Notes: generated by a model from the sequence alone, not told the origin. Positions 1-7,494 are shown, counted from the first letter of the stretch. The stretch is 56,484 nt of DNA from Minisyncoccota bacterium (GCA_937936355.1 CALDDM010000030.1:1-56484), one strand, 5' to 3'. Program-made: numbers and translations.

Positions 1-93
1 CCGCAAACAAAAAAGCCAAGTCGCGTAGGATTTACAATAGATGACAAGGGTAACAAGTCGCGCATCGCTAAAAAGAGCGGAAAGGAGCTATAG
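1..93 (+). CDS. rplX: 50S ribosomal protein L24, C-terminal fragment
   Basis: The first 30 codons of the window are open in frame 1 and end at TAG. They read KKPSRVGFTIDDKGNKSRIA and then KKSGKEL, the usual basic tail of bacterial L24, an early-assembly 23S rRNA-binding protein. The 5' part lies outside the window. L24 directly before L5 is the canonical order of the spc operon, which supports the call despite the short length. The fragment is absent from the ORF track because it is short and truncated. Confidence 0.85.
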   Translation, partial: PQTKKPSRVGFTIDDKGNKSRIAKKSGKEL

Positions 94-141
94 ACTCATC
101 AAAAGCTCCAAAGATAAATAAACGACCATATAATCACGAGA

Positions 142-702
142 ATGAGCACAGCAAAGTCAACAAAGCAACAGTATGAGGCCATCAAGCAAGACCTGATGAA
201 AAATGTCGGCGTCAGCAACGCAATGAACACTCCTCGTATCACAAAGGTGGTGGTAAATGTTGGAATAGGACGGATCATCAAAGATTCTGATCGCGTTCAA
301 GAGGTTTTCGACGCGATCAGAGACATTACTGGACAATTACCAGTCAAAACACTCGCAAAAAAGTCTATTGCAGGATTCAAGATACGAGAAGGTCAAGCAG
401 TTGGGATAAAGGTAACTCTACGAGGACAAAGAATGTGGGACTTCTTAACACGACTCGTTGGTGGTGCTCTCCCTCGCGTAAGGGATTTCCAAGGGATTCC
501 CTTGCGAAGTGTTGATAACGAAGGGAATTTAAATATCGGAATTAAAGAGCACACAGTTTTTCCGGAGATTATTGCTGAAAAAGTCCGAACAATCTTTAGT
601 TTGCAAGTGACAATCTCATGTGATGCAAGTGATCGCGATGACGCGATAAAGATGTATCGCGCACTCGGATTTCCACTTCACAAAGAGGAGTCTAAAAAAT
701 AA
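142..702 (+). CDS. rplE: 50S ribosomal protein L5
   Basis: The 186-residue protein is a full-length L5, which contacts 5S rRNA and helix 84 in the central protuberance. Visible hallmarks are TPRITKVVVNVGIG near the N-terminus, LAKKSIAGFKIREGQAVG in the middle, and the GIKEHTVFPEI motif near residue 135. Length matches the family (about 180). It follows rplX by 48 nt and precedes S14 in standard spc order. The ATG at 142 has no clear Shine-Dalgarno sequence, like most housekeeping genes here. Confidence 0.96.
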   Translation: MSTAKSTKQQYEAIKQDLMKNVGVSNAMNTPRITKVVVNVGIGRIIKDSDRVQEVFDAIRDITGQLPVKTLAKKSIAGFKIREGQAVGIKVTLRGQRMWDFLTRLVGGALPRVRDFQGIPLRSVDNEGNLNIGIKEHTVFPEIIAEKVRTIFSLQVTISCDASDRDDAIKMYRALGFPLHKEESKK

Positions 703-723
703 ACGAATCTAACGTAAACAATT

Positions 724-909
724 ATGGCCAAGAAATCTGTTATAGCACGATCTGAGAAAAAGCCGAAATTCTCTACACGCAAGGTGAATCGTTGTTGGAA
801 GTGTGGAAGAAAACGTTACTACCTTCGAGTATTTGGCTTATGTCGCATGTGCTTCAGGGAGCTTGCAAGTAAGGGAGAGATCCCGGGTGTTCGTAAGTCC
901 AGCTGGTAA
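724..909 (+). CDS. rpsZ: 30S ribosomal protein S14, zinc-binding type
   Basis: A 61-residue protein with two CxxC pairs (CWKC and CRMC), the signature of the short zinc-binding S14 found in many Gram-positives and CPR bacteria, as opposed to the roughly 100-residue zinc-free form. It ends with the conserved [11 protein letters not shown] tail. It binds 16S rRNA in the 30S head. Its place between L5 and S8 is canonical. No SD is visible before the ATG. Confidence 0.95.
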   Translation: MAKKSVIARSEKKPKFSTRKVNRCWKCGRKRYYLRVFGLCRMCFRELASKGEIPGVRKSSW

Positions 910-959
910 GGCCAAAAGGATACTGCAGAGACCTCTAAATGTTCAATACTATAAATGTT

Positions 960-1367
960 ATGATCGATCCAATTTCAGATATGTTAACGAGAATTCGCAA
1001 TGCGCAGGCATCGCGACACACTCAGGTGCGAATCCCTGCATCAAAACTAAAGCTTGCAATCGCACACGTTCTTGAGCGTGAAGGCTTTATTGAGAAAGTT
1101 GAGCGTGAAACCAGCGAAAAAGGTCACGTACTTATTGTCATTACCCTGACATATGTACAAGTATCTCACGCACGCAAAGCAGCTAAGATCAAGGGAATTG
1201 AGCAAGTATCAAAGCAAGGTCAGAGACGTTATGTTGGGAAAGATGCAATTCACGACGTGAAAAGAGGTTATGGCATCTCAATCATCTCAACATCTCAAGG
1301 CGTAATGACGGGCAAGGATGCAAGACGTAAAGGTCTGGGTGGTGAATTTATTTGTCGTGCTTGGTAG
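960..1367 (+). CDS. rpsH: 30S ribosomal protein S8
   Basis: S8 binds the central domain of 16S rRNA and in many bacteria represses its own operon. The protein begins MIDPISDMLTRIRNAQ, which fixes the start at the ATG at 960. The ORF track opens seven codons upstream at 939, but that extension is not part of the family. The C-terminal half carries GYGISIISTSQGVMT and KGLGGEFICRAW, the conserved S8 end. Length is 135 residues, normal for the family. It sits between S14 and L6 as expected. Confidence 0.95.
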   Translation: MIDPISDMLTRIRNAQASRHTQVRIPASKLKLAIAHVLEREGFIEKVERETSEKGHVLIVITLTYVQVSHARKAAKIKGIEQVSKQGQRRYVGKDAIHDVKRGYGISIISTSQGVMTGKDARRKGLGGEFICRAW

Positions 1368-1395
1368 TATCGGAATCAATTGAAATATTTAGTAT

Positions 1396-1935
1396 ATGAG
1401 TCGTATAGGAAAACAATCAGTTGCACTACCGGATGGCGTTACTGCAAGTGTTGATGCTGGAGTTGTGACGGTAAAAGGAGCAAAAGAAGTACTAAGCATG
1501 CCAGTACATGGAGCTGTCTCTGTTGAAGTTGCTGACGGAAGTATAAATGTGACCAAAAACCACAATGCAAAAATTGCACAAGCAATGTGGGGCACAACAG
1601 TGAGGCTGTTAGAGAACATGGTCCACGGTGTAAGCAAGGGATTCGAGCGAGCGCTTGAGCTCAACGGTGTAGGATTTCGCATGGCAGTGCAAGGTCGGAA
1701 ATTAGACTTGGCACTGGGATTTTCACACCCTGTCGTGCTAGACATACCAGAAGGCCTAAACGCAGAGATTGAAAAGAACATACTGAAAATTACTGGTGCA
1801 GACAAGCAGAAAGTCGGTCAGTTTGCAGCGGAAATTAGGTCTTTGAAGCCTGTTGAGCCATACAAGGGTAAAGGTTTCAAGTATACTGACGAGCTCGTGC
1901 GTCGTAAGGAGGGTAAACGAGCGACATCTGCTTAG
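1396..1935 (+). CDS. rplF: 50S ribosomal protein L6
   Basis: A 179-residue protein beginning MSRIGKQSVALPDGV, with the internal L6 signature LELNGVGFRMAVQGRKLDLALGFSHPV and the C-terminal motif KPVEPYKGKGFKYTDELVRRKEGKR split across residues 150-175. L6 lies near the factor-binding site of the 50S subunit. Two repeated alpha/beta domains are recognisable by the duplicated V-x-V-K/T-G-x pattern (VVTVKGAKE and ILKITGADKQ). Standard spc position. Confidence 0.96.
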   Translation: MSRIGKQSVALPDGVTASVDAGVVTVKGAKEVLSMPVHGAVSVEVADGSINVTKNHNAKIAQAMWGTTVRLLENMVHGVSKGFERALELNGVGFRMAVQGRKLDLALGFSHPVVLDIPEGLNAEIEKNILKITGADKQKVGQFAAEIRSLKPVEPYKGKGFKYTDELVRRKEGKRATSA

Positions 1936-2021
1936 GTACGTGGTGCTTTGCATGCAGCTAAATGTGTGCTACAGTGCCAAAACTATTATAGACAAAGATT
2001 TGTAATGATAACAAGTGAGAT

Positions 2022-2369
2022 ATGCACATAACACGAAACGACAAAAGAAAACACCGCACCAGACGTATAAGGGCCAAAGTAGCTGGTACGCAGCAACGAC
2101 CCCGCCTCAGTGTTTTTCGATCTTTGCAGGATTTTTCAGCGCAGCTTATCGATGATACTAAAGGAGAGACTATGATCGCTGGACGTGTAAGTGGCCTCAA
2201 GGGTGCAAATAATACAGTTGAGGGCGTGAGCAGTCTCGGAAAAGATCTTGCCCAAAAGTGTAAGGCAGCAGGAATTGAGAATATTGTCTTTGATCGCAGT
2301 GGATACAAATACCATGGTAAGGTACGAGCTTTTGCAGAAGCCTTACGTGAAGATGGTATAAAATTTTAA
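2022..2369 (+). CDS. rplR: 50S ribosomal protein L18
   Basis: A 115-residue, strongly basic protein. L18 binds 5S rRNA together with L5 and L25. The N-terminal KRKHRTRRIRAKVAGT segment, the RPRLSVFRSLQDFSAQLIDD strand and the final FDRSGYKYHGKVRAFAEALREDGIKF are the family landmarks. It lies between L6 and S5, the canonical place. Only a weak GTGAG precedes the ATG. Confidence 0.95.
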   Translation: MHITRNDKRKHRTRRIRAKVAGTQQRPRLSVFRSLQDFSAQLIDDTKGETMIAGRVSGLKGANNTVEGVSSLGKDLAQKCKAAGIENIVFDRSGYKYHGKVRAFAEALREDGIKF

Positions 2370-2387
2370 ACAGGATATTACTATAAA

Positions 2388-3314
2388 ATGAGTGCTATGA
2401 TGCCCAAAAATACTCGAAAAAAACGTCGCGGAGCGCGAAGAGAAAAACCAGAGTTCGAACAGAAACTTCTGGATCTTGCACGTGTAACGCGTGTTGTTAA
2501 GGGTGGGCGTCGCTTCCGTTTTCGTGCAACTGTTGTCGCAGGTAATCGAAAAGGCAAAGTTGGAGTGGGTGTAGCCAAGGGAACAGATGTGTCACAAGCA
2601 ATCCAAAAGGCCTTTGCAGATGCACGGAAAAACATGATTACAGTCGAGCTCGCAGGGAATACAATTTCTCATGAGATTATGAAAAAAGACGGAGCAGCAA
2701 AAATCTTACTGAATCCAGCACCAGTAGGACGCGGCATTATCGCAGGTGGAGCTGTGCGTACCGTAGTTGACCTTCTCGGTGTCAAGGATATTGTCAGCAA
2801 GTCACTTGGAACATCTAACAAGTTGAACGTTGCGCGTGCAACAATTGAAGCGCTCAAAGACTTAGAGCCGCCAACACAAGAAATGAAGGATCGTATTGCT
2901 GCAGAGGTACCAGAAGAAAAAAGTGCCAAGGCCTTCAAGGAGAGCATGAAAGTCTCTGCAAAAGAAGTAAGTAAGCCCAAGGCTAAATCTGAAACTGTAG
3001 AAACTCCAGCGCAAAAGAAAGCTGAGAAGTCACCAGCAAAAAAAACAGAGTCTAAAACACAGGTAGACACAGCACCAGATGATCTTACAAAAATAGAGGG
3101 TGTTGGACCAAAAATTGCACAGGCGCTCCAAGCTGGTGGCCTAGCAACATTTGCTGCCGTAGCAGCATCAGATGAGGATGCAATCGCTACGATGATTGCA
3201 GAGGTGCGAGGAAATCACCACCCAAAGACATGGCCAGAACAAGCAAGCCTAGCTGCAGAAGGTAAATGGGATGAGCTTAAGAAATGGCAAGATGAGTTAG
3301 ATGGTGGACGATAG
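2388..3314 (+). CDS. rpsE: 30S ribosomal protein S5 with C-terminal helix-hairpin-helix extension
   Basis: Residues 1 to about 172 are a complete S5: double-stranded-RNA-binding-like N domain (RVTRVVKGGRRFRFRATVV) and C domain (GRGIIAGGAVRTVVDLLGVKD, SLGTSNKLNVARATIEAL). S5 acts in decoding fidelity. Residues 173-229 are a Lys/Pro/Ala-rich linker. Residues 230-308 form a separate HhH-type domain (DDLTKIEGVGPKIAQALQ, then TWPEQASLAAEGKWDELKKW). A very similar domain is known as a C-terminal extension of L21 in Bacteroidetes. At 308 residues the protein is nearly twice the normal S5 length. The gene is directly followed by rplO with no rpmD between them. Confidence 0.95.
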   Translation: MSAMMPKNTRKKRRGARREKPEFEQKLLDLARVTRVVKGGRRFRFRATVVAGNRKGKVGVGVAKGTDVSQAIQKAFADARKNMITVELAGNTISHEIMKKDGAAKILLNPAPVGRGIIAGGAVRTVVDLLGVKDIVSKSLGTSNKLNVARATIEALKDLEPPTQEMKDRIAAEVPEEKSAKAFKESMKVSAKEVSKPKAKSETVETPAQKKAEKSPAKKTESKTQVDTAPDDLTKIEGVGPKIAQALQAGGLATFAAVAASDEDAIATMIAEVRGNHHPKTWPEQASLAAEGKWDELKKWQDELDGGR

Positions 3315-3353
3315 GTCGTCTGATGAGATTTGTAAAGAAGCAACTATAAATAT

Positions 3354-3830
3354 ATGCAAAGTCACGAACTACAAACAACCAGAAGGACCAAAAAACGCAT
3401 TGGTCGGGGGGGGAAGCGCGGAACGACTGCTGGTCGTGGAACGAAAGGTCAAAAATCACGTAGTGGTGGCAATGTAAACCCACTATTCCAGGGAGGTCGC
3501 TCATCTCTTATACAACAAATGAAGAAACTGCGTGGTTTCAAGGCATTCAGGGGAGGCAAGAAGGCAATATCTCTCAATACACTTGATAAAGAATTTGCAG
3601 ACGGAGAGAGTGTAACGATAAGTGCGCTACAAGAGAAGAAAATTATACGCGCAAATGATGCAAAAAACGGTATCAAAGTGGTTTCAGGTAAGGTTTCTAA
3701 GAAGCTCACAATAGATGCTGACATTGCACTGACTGCAACAGCAAAAGATGCAATTGAAAAAGCTGGTGGAACATGTAAAGAGCAGCCCCAACGTGAACCG
3801 CGCAACGCACGAAAAGTCCCTCTCGCATAG
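3354..3830 (+). CDS. rplO: 50S ribosomal protein L15
   Basis: L15 starts with HELQTTRRTKKRIGRGGKRG followed by TTAGRGTKGQKSRSGG, the glycine/arginine-rich N-terminal extension that threads into 23S rRNA. The globular part contains VTISALQEKKIIRANDAKNGIKVV. It is 158 residues, about normal, with a basic tail (EPRNARKVPLA). This is the last gene of the operon here: a terminator follows 10 bp downstream, and secY, adk, map and infA, which usually follow, are not present. Confidence 0.94.
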   Translation: MQSHELQTTRRTKKRIGRGGKRGTTAGRGTKGQKSRSGGNVNPLFQGGRSSLIQQMKKLRGFKAFRGGKKAISLNTLDKEFADGESVTISALQEKKIIRANDAKNGIKVVSGKVSKKLTIDADIALTATAKDAIEKAGGTCKEQPQREPRNARKVPLA

Positions 3831-3837
3831 GGGTAAA

Positions 3838-3864
3838 GCAAAAAACTCCGTAAGGAGTTTTTTG
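3838..3864 (+). terminator. Rho-independent terminator of the spc operon
   Basis: AAAAAACTCC-GTA-AGGAGTTTTTTG is a perfect short stem with a T run, beginning 8-10 bp after the rplO stop. It closes the ribosomal-protein operon. Confidence 0.85.
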
Positions 3865-3897
3865 TTTGATAAGCGATAAAGAATAGCAAGAAAATCA

Positions 3898-3926
3898 TTG
3901 ACTTATTGTCTGCACTCGTGTAGTAT
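3898..3926 (+). promoter_or_regulatory. Predicted sigma-70-type promoter for rpsB-tsf
   Basis: TTGACT, a 17-bp spacer, then TAGTAT. It lies after the spc terminator and about 110 bp before rpsB, giving a leader of roughly 100 nt. The leader holds a small hairpin (CAACA-aagaaa-TGTTG) and an AAGGA SD just before the rpsB ATG. The leader length would allow S2 autoregulation as in other bacteria, but no specific S2 site could be identified. Confidence 0.65.
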
Positions 3927-4035
3927 TTACGTATTAATATCTTGTATGTTTCGGTGCAAAGTCCATTCCTGCAACAAAGAAATGTTGTGTGGTTTTTGCT
4001 GAAAGCCCAGACATATATAAACCTAAGGAAAAAAT

Positions 4036-4785
4036 ATGGCAGAGAAAAAAGATGGTAAGGCAGAGGCGGTAGTAGAGCGGCAAAATCAGTTCGATAACTT
4101 TGATTTTGAGGGCCTTGAGCTTTCTATGGAGTCGATGCTTGCAGCGGGTGTGCACTTTGGTCACCCTAAATCACGACGCAACCCTAAGATGCAGGATTTC
4201 ATTTTTGCAACGCGTGACAATGTGAATATTATCGACCTAGAAAAAACAGTCTCACTTTTTGAGACTGCGCTAAAGTTTCTTGCTGAGACTAATGCAAAGG
4301 GCAAAAAGATACTTTTTGTAGGAACGAAGAAACAGGCACAGGGATTTATAACTGATGTCGCAACATATACAGATAATCCATATGTGATCGAGCGTTGGCT
4401 AGGTGGAACAATGACAAATTTTGGTAACATTCGTAAGCGAGTGAGGTACATGCTCTCACTAGAGCAACAATTTGCAAATGATGAGCTTGAAAAGTATACA
4501 AAACTCGAAAGATTGAAGAAGCAAGAGGAGCTTGAAAAACTAACAAGACGCATGGGTGGTATCAAAAAAATGGATGAGCTACCAGGTGCAGTTTTTGTTG
4601 CAGACATCAAGGCTGACAGTCTTGCAATTCGTGAAGCACAAAGACTTGATATTCCTGTCATTGGAATTGCCGATACAAATGTTAACCCAGAGCTTGTAGA
4701 TTACCCTATTCCAGCAAACGATGATGCCCTTTCATCATTGCGCTACGTATTTGGACATGTTGCCAAAACGATCGGGAAGAAGTAG
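4036..4785 (+). CDS. rpsB: 30S ribosomal protein S2
   Basis: S2 joins the 30S subunit late, between head and body. The protein shows MLAAGVHFGHPKSRRNPKM, FIFATRDNVNIIDLEKTV, ERWLGGTMTNFGNIRKRV and the C-terminal IPVIGIADTNVNPELVDYPI, all family landmarks. It is 249 residues with an N-terminal acidic extension of about 30 residues before the core. It has its own promoter and an AAGGA SD, and is followed by tsf in the classical order. Confidence 0.96.
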   Translation: MAEKKDGKAEAVVERQNQFDNFDFEGLELSMESMLAAGVHFGHPKSRRNPKMQDFIFATRDNVNIIDLEKTVSLFETALKFLAETNAKGKKILFVGTKKQAQGFITDVATYTDNPYVIERWLGGTMTNFGNIRKRVRYMLSLEQQFANDELEKYTKLERLKKQEELEKLTRRMGGIKKMDELPGAVFVADIKADSLAIREAQRLDIPVIGIADTNVNPELVDYPIPANDDALSSLRYVFGHVAKTIGKK

Positions 4786-4839
4786 TTACACATACAGAAA
4801 TTGTCAAAGTCAAAAAATTCAAAAAACCCATAGAAACAT

Positions 4840-5424
4840 ATGAGCTCACTAGAACAAATCAAAAAAATACGTGAACAGACTGGAGCAGGAATCGTCGATG
4901 TAAAAAAGGCACTGACAGAGTCTGAGGGTGATGAAGCTGTTGCAATCGAAATTCTCCGAAAAAAAGGTGGAGATAAGGCTGTCAAAAAATCAGATCGGAG
5001 TGCTGGTGAGGGTGTCATAGGAACATATGTACACTCAAACCAAAAGATAGGAGCGATGGTTAAGGTGATGTGTGAAACAGATTTCGTTGCACGTAACGAA
5101 GATTTTCAAGCACTCGTCAGTGATCTCGCTATGCACATCACTGCAGCAAATCCAACTTGCCTCATACCAGAAAATGTTGATGCGCAGATCGTTGAGAAGG
5201 AGCGCGAGATCTGGACGGCACAGCTAGCAGAAGAAGGAAAGTCGGCCGATATTACACAGAAGATTCTCGAAGGAAAGGAAAAGAAGTTTCGTGAAGAGTC
5301 AGCACTTATGACGCAACCATTCGTCAAAGATCCAGACAAGACAGTGCAGGATTTGCTCAATGAGGCAGTAATTAAAATTGGTGAAAAGATAGAAATCACA
5401 GACTTCGTGCGATACAGTTTGTAA
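4840..5424 (+). CDS. tsf: Elongation factor Ts, short form
   Basis: EF-Ts recycles EF-Tu by GDP release. The N-terminal UBA-like domain reads LEQIKKIREQTGAGIVDVKK, followed by the core GTYVHSNQKIGAMVKVMCETDFVARN, where TDFVARN is the EF-Tu-contacting motif. At 194 residues it is much shorter than the E. coli protein (283) and resembles the short Thermus-type factor with a single core subdomain. pyrH and frr, the usual next genes, are found 16-18 kb downstream instead. Confidence 0.94.
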   Translation: MSSLEQIKKIREQTGAGIVDVKKALTESEGDEAVAIEILRKKGGDKAVKKSDRSAGEGVIGTYVHSNQKIGAMVKVMCETDFVARNEDFQALVSDLAMHITAANPTCLIPENVDAQIVEKEREIWTAQLAEEGKSADITQKILEGKEKKFREESALMTQPFVKDPDKTVQDLLNEAVIKIGEKIEITDFVRYSL

Positions 5425-5488
5425 ATCTAATCAATCAAGGTTCTTATAGGCGTGGAAGAATCCACAGACCTAAGGAGGAGGATTAACG

Positions 5489-6124
5489 TTGAATTATATG
5501 GTTGAGCTTATTGTTCCACCACTGATCATTTTGGGGCTAAGTATTTCTCTGATAGTATTTCTTTCGCGCGCACTAAAGCGCGCGACAGACAATGAGGCTG
5601 CAGTATTAGATCAACAGAGTAAGTTTGCTGATCAGTCAAGTAATGCCTCCGGATGGTTATCGGGCTATACCAAGGGTGCTGTACGCGGGATATCAACACT
5701 CAAGGATAAGACGCAGCGCTTAGCGCAGAAACGCCGCATCACAGCAGCTGTAGAAGAAGCAAAGGCAAACCGCGTACAACAAGGATCTGCGCAAATCAGT
5801 GAAGACGTTGGTTATGCTGTAGAAAATGTGCACTTCACCGGTGGTCAGAACATGTCGCGAATGGGTGAAATTATCTTAAACTATCATCGCAAATCAGCTG
5901 AGGGAGCTCAGCAAAATATTCACGACCCTGCGGAGGCGCACTTTATACAAACGGTGGAAAGAGACCCGAAAAATGTTGAGGCATACGAGAGGCTTGGAGA
6001 TTTTTACATGGAGCGCCAGAATTTTGAAGATGCGCGGGAGTGCTACAAGTATGTATTACGTCTTGATCCAAAGCATCGTAGGGCGCAAGAAGCTATGAGG
6101 AACCTGGACCGAGTATTGGCCTAA
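5489..6124 (+). CDS. Membrane-anchored TPR-repeat protein
   Basis: The protein starts with one transmembrane segment (VELIVPPLIILGLSISLIVFL), continues with a basic, Gln/Ala-rich linker, and ends with about two tetratricopeptide repeats (AEAHFIQTVERDPKNVEAYE; GDFYMERQNFEDARECYKYV). TPRs are protein-binding scaffolds, so a role in organising a membrane complex is possible but not shown. The TTG at 5489 is chosen as start because AAGGAGGAGG lies 7 bp upstream, while the next ATG (5498) is too far from it. This is one of the few strong SD sites among chromosomal genes. Confidence 0.75.
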   Translation: MNYMVELIVPPLIILGLSISLIVFLSRALKRATDNEAAVLDQQSKFADQSSNASGWLSGYTKGAVRGISTLKDKTQRLAQKRRITAAVEEAKANRVQQGSAQISEDVGYAVENVHFTGGQNMSRMGEIILNYHRKSAEGAQQNIHDPAEAHFIQTVERDPKNVEAYERLGDFYMERQNFEDARECYKYVLRLDPKHRRAQEAMRNLDRVLA

Positions 6125-6145
6125 ATGTGATTATGGTTAGCAGAC

Positions 6146-6174
6146 TTGCACAGAAAGCGCACATGGGCTACAAT
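6146..6174 (+). promoter_or_regulatory. Predicted promoter of the tRNA cluster
   Basis: TTGCAC, a 17-bp spacer and TACAAT, about 68 bp before tRNA-Thr(TGT). Position and match fit a sigma-70-type promoter driving the tRNA genes. Confidence 0.6.
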
Positions 6175-6241
6175 TGATCCTGTATCTTAATTTCACAGTA
6201 CCAAAAAATCTCGCAGAGAAATGTGATTGATACTGCAAGAT

Positions 6242-6314
6242 GCCACTTTAGCTCAGTTGGTAGAGCATCGGTTTTGTAAACCGCAGGTCGTCAGTTCGAA
6301 TCTGACAAGTGGCT
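6242..6314 (+). tRNA. tRNA-Thr (anticodon TGT)
   Basis: Cloverleaf folds by hand: acceptor GCCACTT/AAGTGGC, D arm with GCTCAGTTGGTAGAGC, anticodon loop TTTGTAA giving TGT, and T loop TTCGAAT. Discriminator T. No CCA is encoded (the genome has CAA), so a CCA-adding enzyme is needed. Confidence 0.95.
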
Positions 6315-6346
6315 CAAGAATGAAAATAATGTAAGGTAGCTCAGAC

Positions 6347-6541
6347 TAAATCTGACGACTTCGGTCTCCGAGTCGTAAAATATGTGAGTACATGCAACAT
6401 AACATTGGGTGGATGGCCCAGCGGTCAAATGCATCCAAAGAGACTATCAGAGTAAATCTGACGACTTCGGTCTCCGAGTCGTAAAATATGTGAGTACATG
6501 CAACATAACATTGGGTGGATGGCAGAGCGGTCAAATGCATC
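6347..6541 (+). repeat. Tandem direct repeat made of leader plus 5' half of tRNA-Tyr
   Basis: Two copies of about 89 bp (6347-6435 and 6453-6541, offset 106 bp) share TAAATCTGACGACTTCGGTC through GGTCAAATGCAT with two mismatches. A third partial copy of the first 21 bases is the 3' anticodon arm and variable arm of the intact tRNA-Tyr (from 6548). Each unit therefore joins the variable arm of one tRNA-Tyr copy to the leader and 5' half of the next. Confidence 0.9.
6407..6476 (+). pseudogene. Broken tRNA-Tyr copy
   Basis: GGGTGGATGGCCCAGCGGTC matches the 5' end of the intact tRNA-Tyr 106 bp downstream except for two bases in the D stem. The anticodon arm is replaced by AAAGAGACTATCAGAG, and after the variable arm the T arm and 3' acceptor strand are missing. 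It cannot form a functional tRNA. Confidence 0.8.
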
Positions 6542-6595
6542 AGACTGTAAATCTGACGACTTCGGTCTACGGGGGTTCGAATCCCTCTCTGCCCA
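6513..6595 (+). tRNA. tRNA-Tyr (anticodon GTA)
   Basis: Class II tRNA with long variable arm. Acceptor GGGTGGA/TCTGCCC, anticodon loop CTGTAAA (GTA), variable arm ACGACTTCGGTCT and T arm GGGGG-TTCGAAT-CCCTC. Discriminator A. CCA is not encoded. It is the complete member of the tandem array that lies just upstream. Confidence 0.94.
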
Positions 6596-6599
6596 CAAG

Positions 6600-6624
6600 G
6601 AAGCGACTGAAAAGTCGCTTTTGT
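6600..6624 (+). terminator. Rho-independent terminator after tRNA-Tyr
   Basis: AAGCGACT-GAAA-AGTCGCTT followed by TTGTT directly behind tRNA-Tyr. It separates tRNA-Thr/Tyr from the following tRNA-Thr/Trp pair. Confidence 0.75.
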
Positions 6625-6652
6625 TATAATCTGTGATAGGGTGGAGGATAGT

Positions 6653-6725
6653 GCCGATATAGCTCAGTTGGTAGAGCGTTTCCATGGTAAGGAAAAGGTC
6701 TGCAGTTCAAATCTGCATATCGGCT
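6653..6725 (+). tRNA. tRNA-Thr (anticodon GGT)
   Basis: Acceptor GCCGATA/TATCGGC, anticodon stem TTTCC/GGAAA around loop ATGGTAA (GGT), and T arm TGCAG-TTCAAAT-CTGCA. Discriminator T, no encoded CCA. It is the second Thr isoacceptor of the cluster. Confidence 0.94.
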
Positions 6726-6770
6726 CAGTATGGTATTATAGTTACGCATACCAAAGTTACACATACCAAT

Positions 6771-6841
6771 GCGGGATTAGTTAAGTGGTATAACATGGGT
6801 CTCCAAAACCCAGGTCGGGAGTTCGATTCTCTCATCCCGTG
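6771..6841 (+). tRNA. tRNA-Trp (anticodon CCA)
   Basis: Acceptor GCGGGAT/ATCCCGT, anticodon loop CTCCAAA, discriminator G as in bacterial tRNA-Trp. Two imperfect 13-bp direct repeats (GTTACRCATACCA, 6741 and 6756) sit just upstream. No CCA is encoded. Confidence 0.93.
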
Positions 6842-7074
6842 CGAGCATGCACAAAGCATCCATGAGAGGAAAATTTTGAAAATGCTACTCCGTACAGAAA
6901 GAAGGCGGTGTATGGGATTGCTATTCCACAGATCATGAGCTAGGCCGACATGGCAAGTCATTATACATAATTACTCCGTGTGCTTGCAGCATGGGTGTGG
7001 TATTGATCATTACAGGTTTGAGTAAACAAAAAACCTGCGAACAGGTTTTTGCTCCAGGTTAGCGCTGATTTAAG
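6842..7074. other. Non-coding spacer after the tRNA cluster
   Basis: No credible gene is seen between tRNA-Trp and the next gene. The ORF-track entries here overlap the tRNAs and are shadows. The only recognisable element is the terminator at 7028-7050. Confidence 0.6.
7028..7050. terminator. Bidirectional terminator
   Basis: AAAAACCTG-CGAA-CAGGTTTTT is symmetric, with A and T runs on both sides. It can end the tRNA transcript from the left and the minus-strand gene 7075-7494 from the right. Confidence 0.8.
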
Positions 7075-7494
7075 TTAAGTTCGACGCAAAAAAAATCGAG
7101 TCGTCCTACTCCAAAGGTCAGAAATTTGCAGGCGTTTGACATCCTGCTTGCAGTAGTTATGATCTAATTTTTGGTGCGTACCACATTCAACATTGATTTG
7201 AACTATTTGGTTCGGTGAAAATACAAATCCCCACCCATGATCTAAATTAAACTCAGGAATATTTGTTGCTTCTATTATCCCGGCAAGAGCACTCTTCTCT
7301 GAATCTATGCTCTCATAAGCTTTCACTGCATCTAGAACAGATTCATAAGGCATGCGCTCGCCAACATAGCCAACGCATTGGTAATATGTCCCAGGCTTTT
7401 TGAATGAGTCAGGTCTAGATGCATCAATGGCTCCCACAATGTAGTAAGATCTATGATGTTTTAGAACTAGGAAGATATCACTAAATGTATCCAA
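7075..7494 (-). CDS. Hypothetical protein, island gene
   Basis: The protein of about 139 residues is not recognised. It is soluble, has no signal peptide, and has three Cys residues in the C-terminal half, two of them near CGTHQKLDHNYC. The ORF track opens far upstream, but TTG at 7494 is preferred: AAGGAGAG lies 5-6 bp before it, and a TTGACA-17-TATCTT promoter is placed correctly upstream of this start. The extra N-terminal residues of the longer frame look like translated promoter DNA. It is the first gene of the variable island and is transcribed towards the shared terminator. Confidence 0.6.
   Translation of the reverse strand: MDTFSDIFLVLKHHRSYYIVGAIDASRPDSFKKPGTYYQCVGYVGERMPYESVLDAVKAYESIDSEKSALAGIIEATNIPEFNLDHGWGFVFSPNQIVQINVECGTHQKLDHNYCKQDVKRLQISDLWSRTTRFFLRRT

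Noticed and set aside
803-1075. 90-residue plus-strand ORF between rpsZ and rpsH
   Set aside because: It overlaps both ribosomal genes in another frame and has no family features.
5450-5466. Small hairpin GTGGA-AGAA-TCCAC before the TPR gene
   Set aside because: Only 5 bp and no T tract. It could be chance, and there is no further evidence for a riboswitch or terminator.
6409-6685. ORFs of 75 and 86 residues across the tRNA-Tyr region
   Set aside because: They translate tRNA and repeat DNA. The protein repeats simply mirror the DNA repeats.
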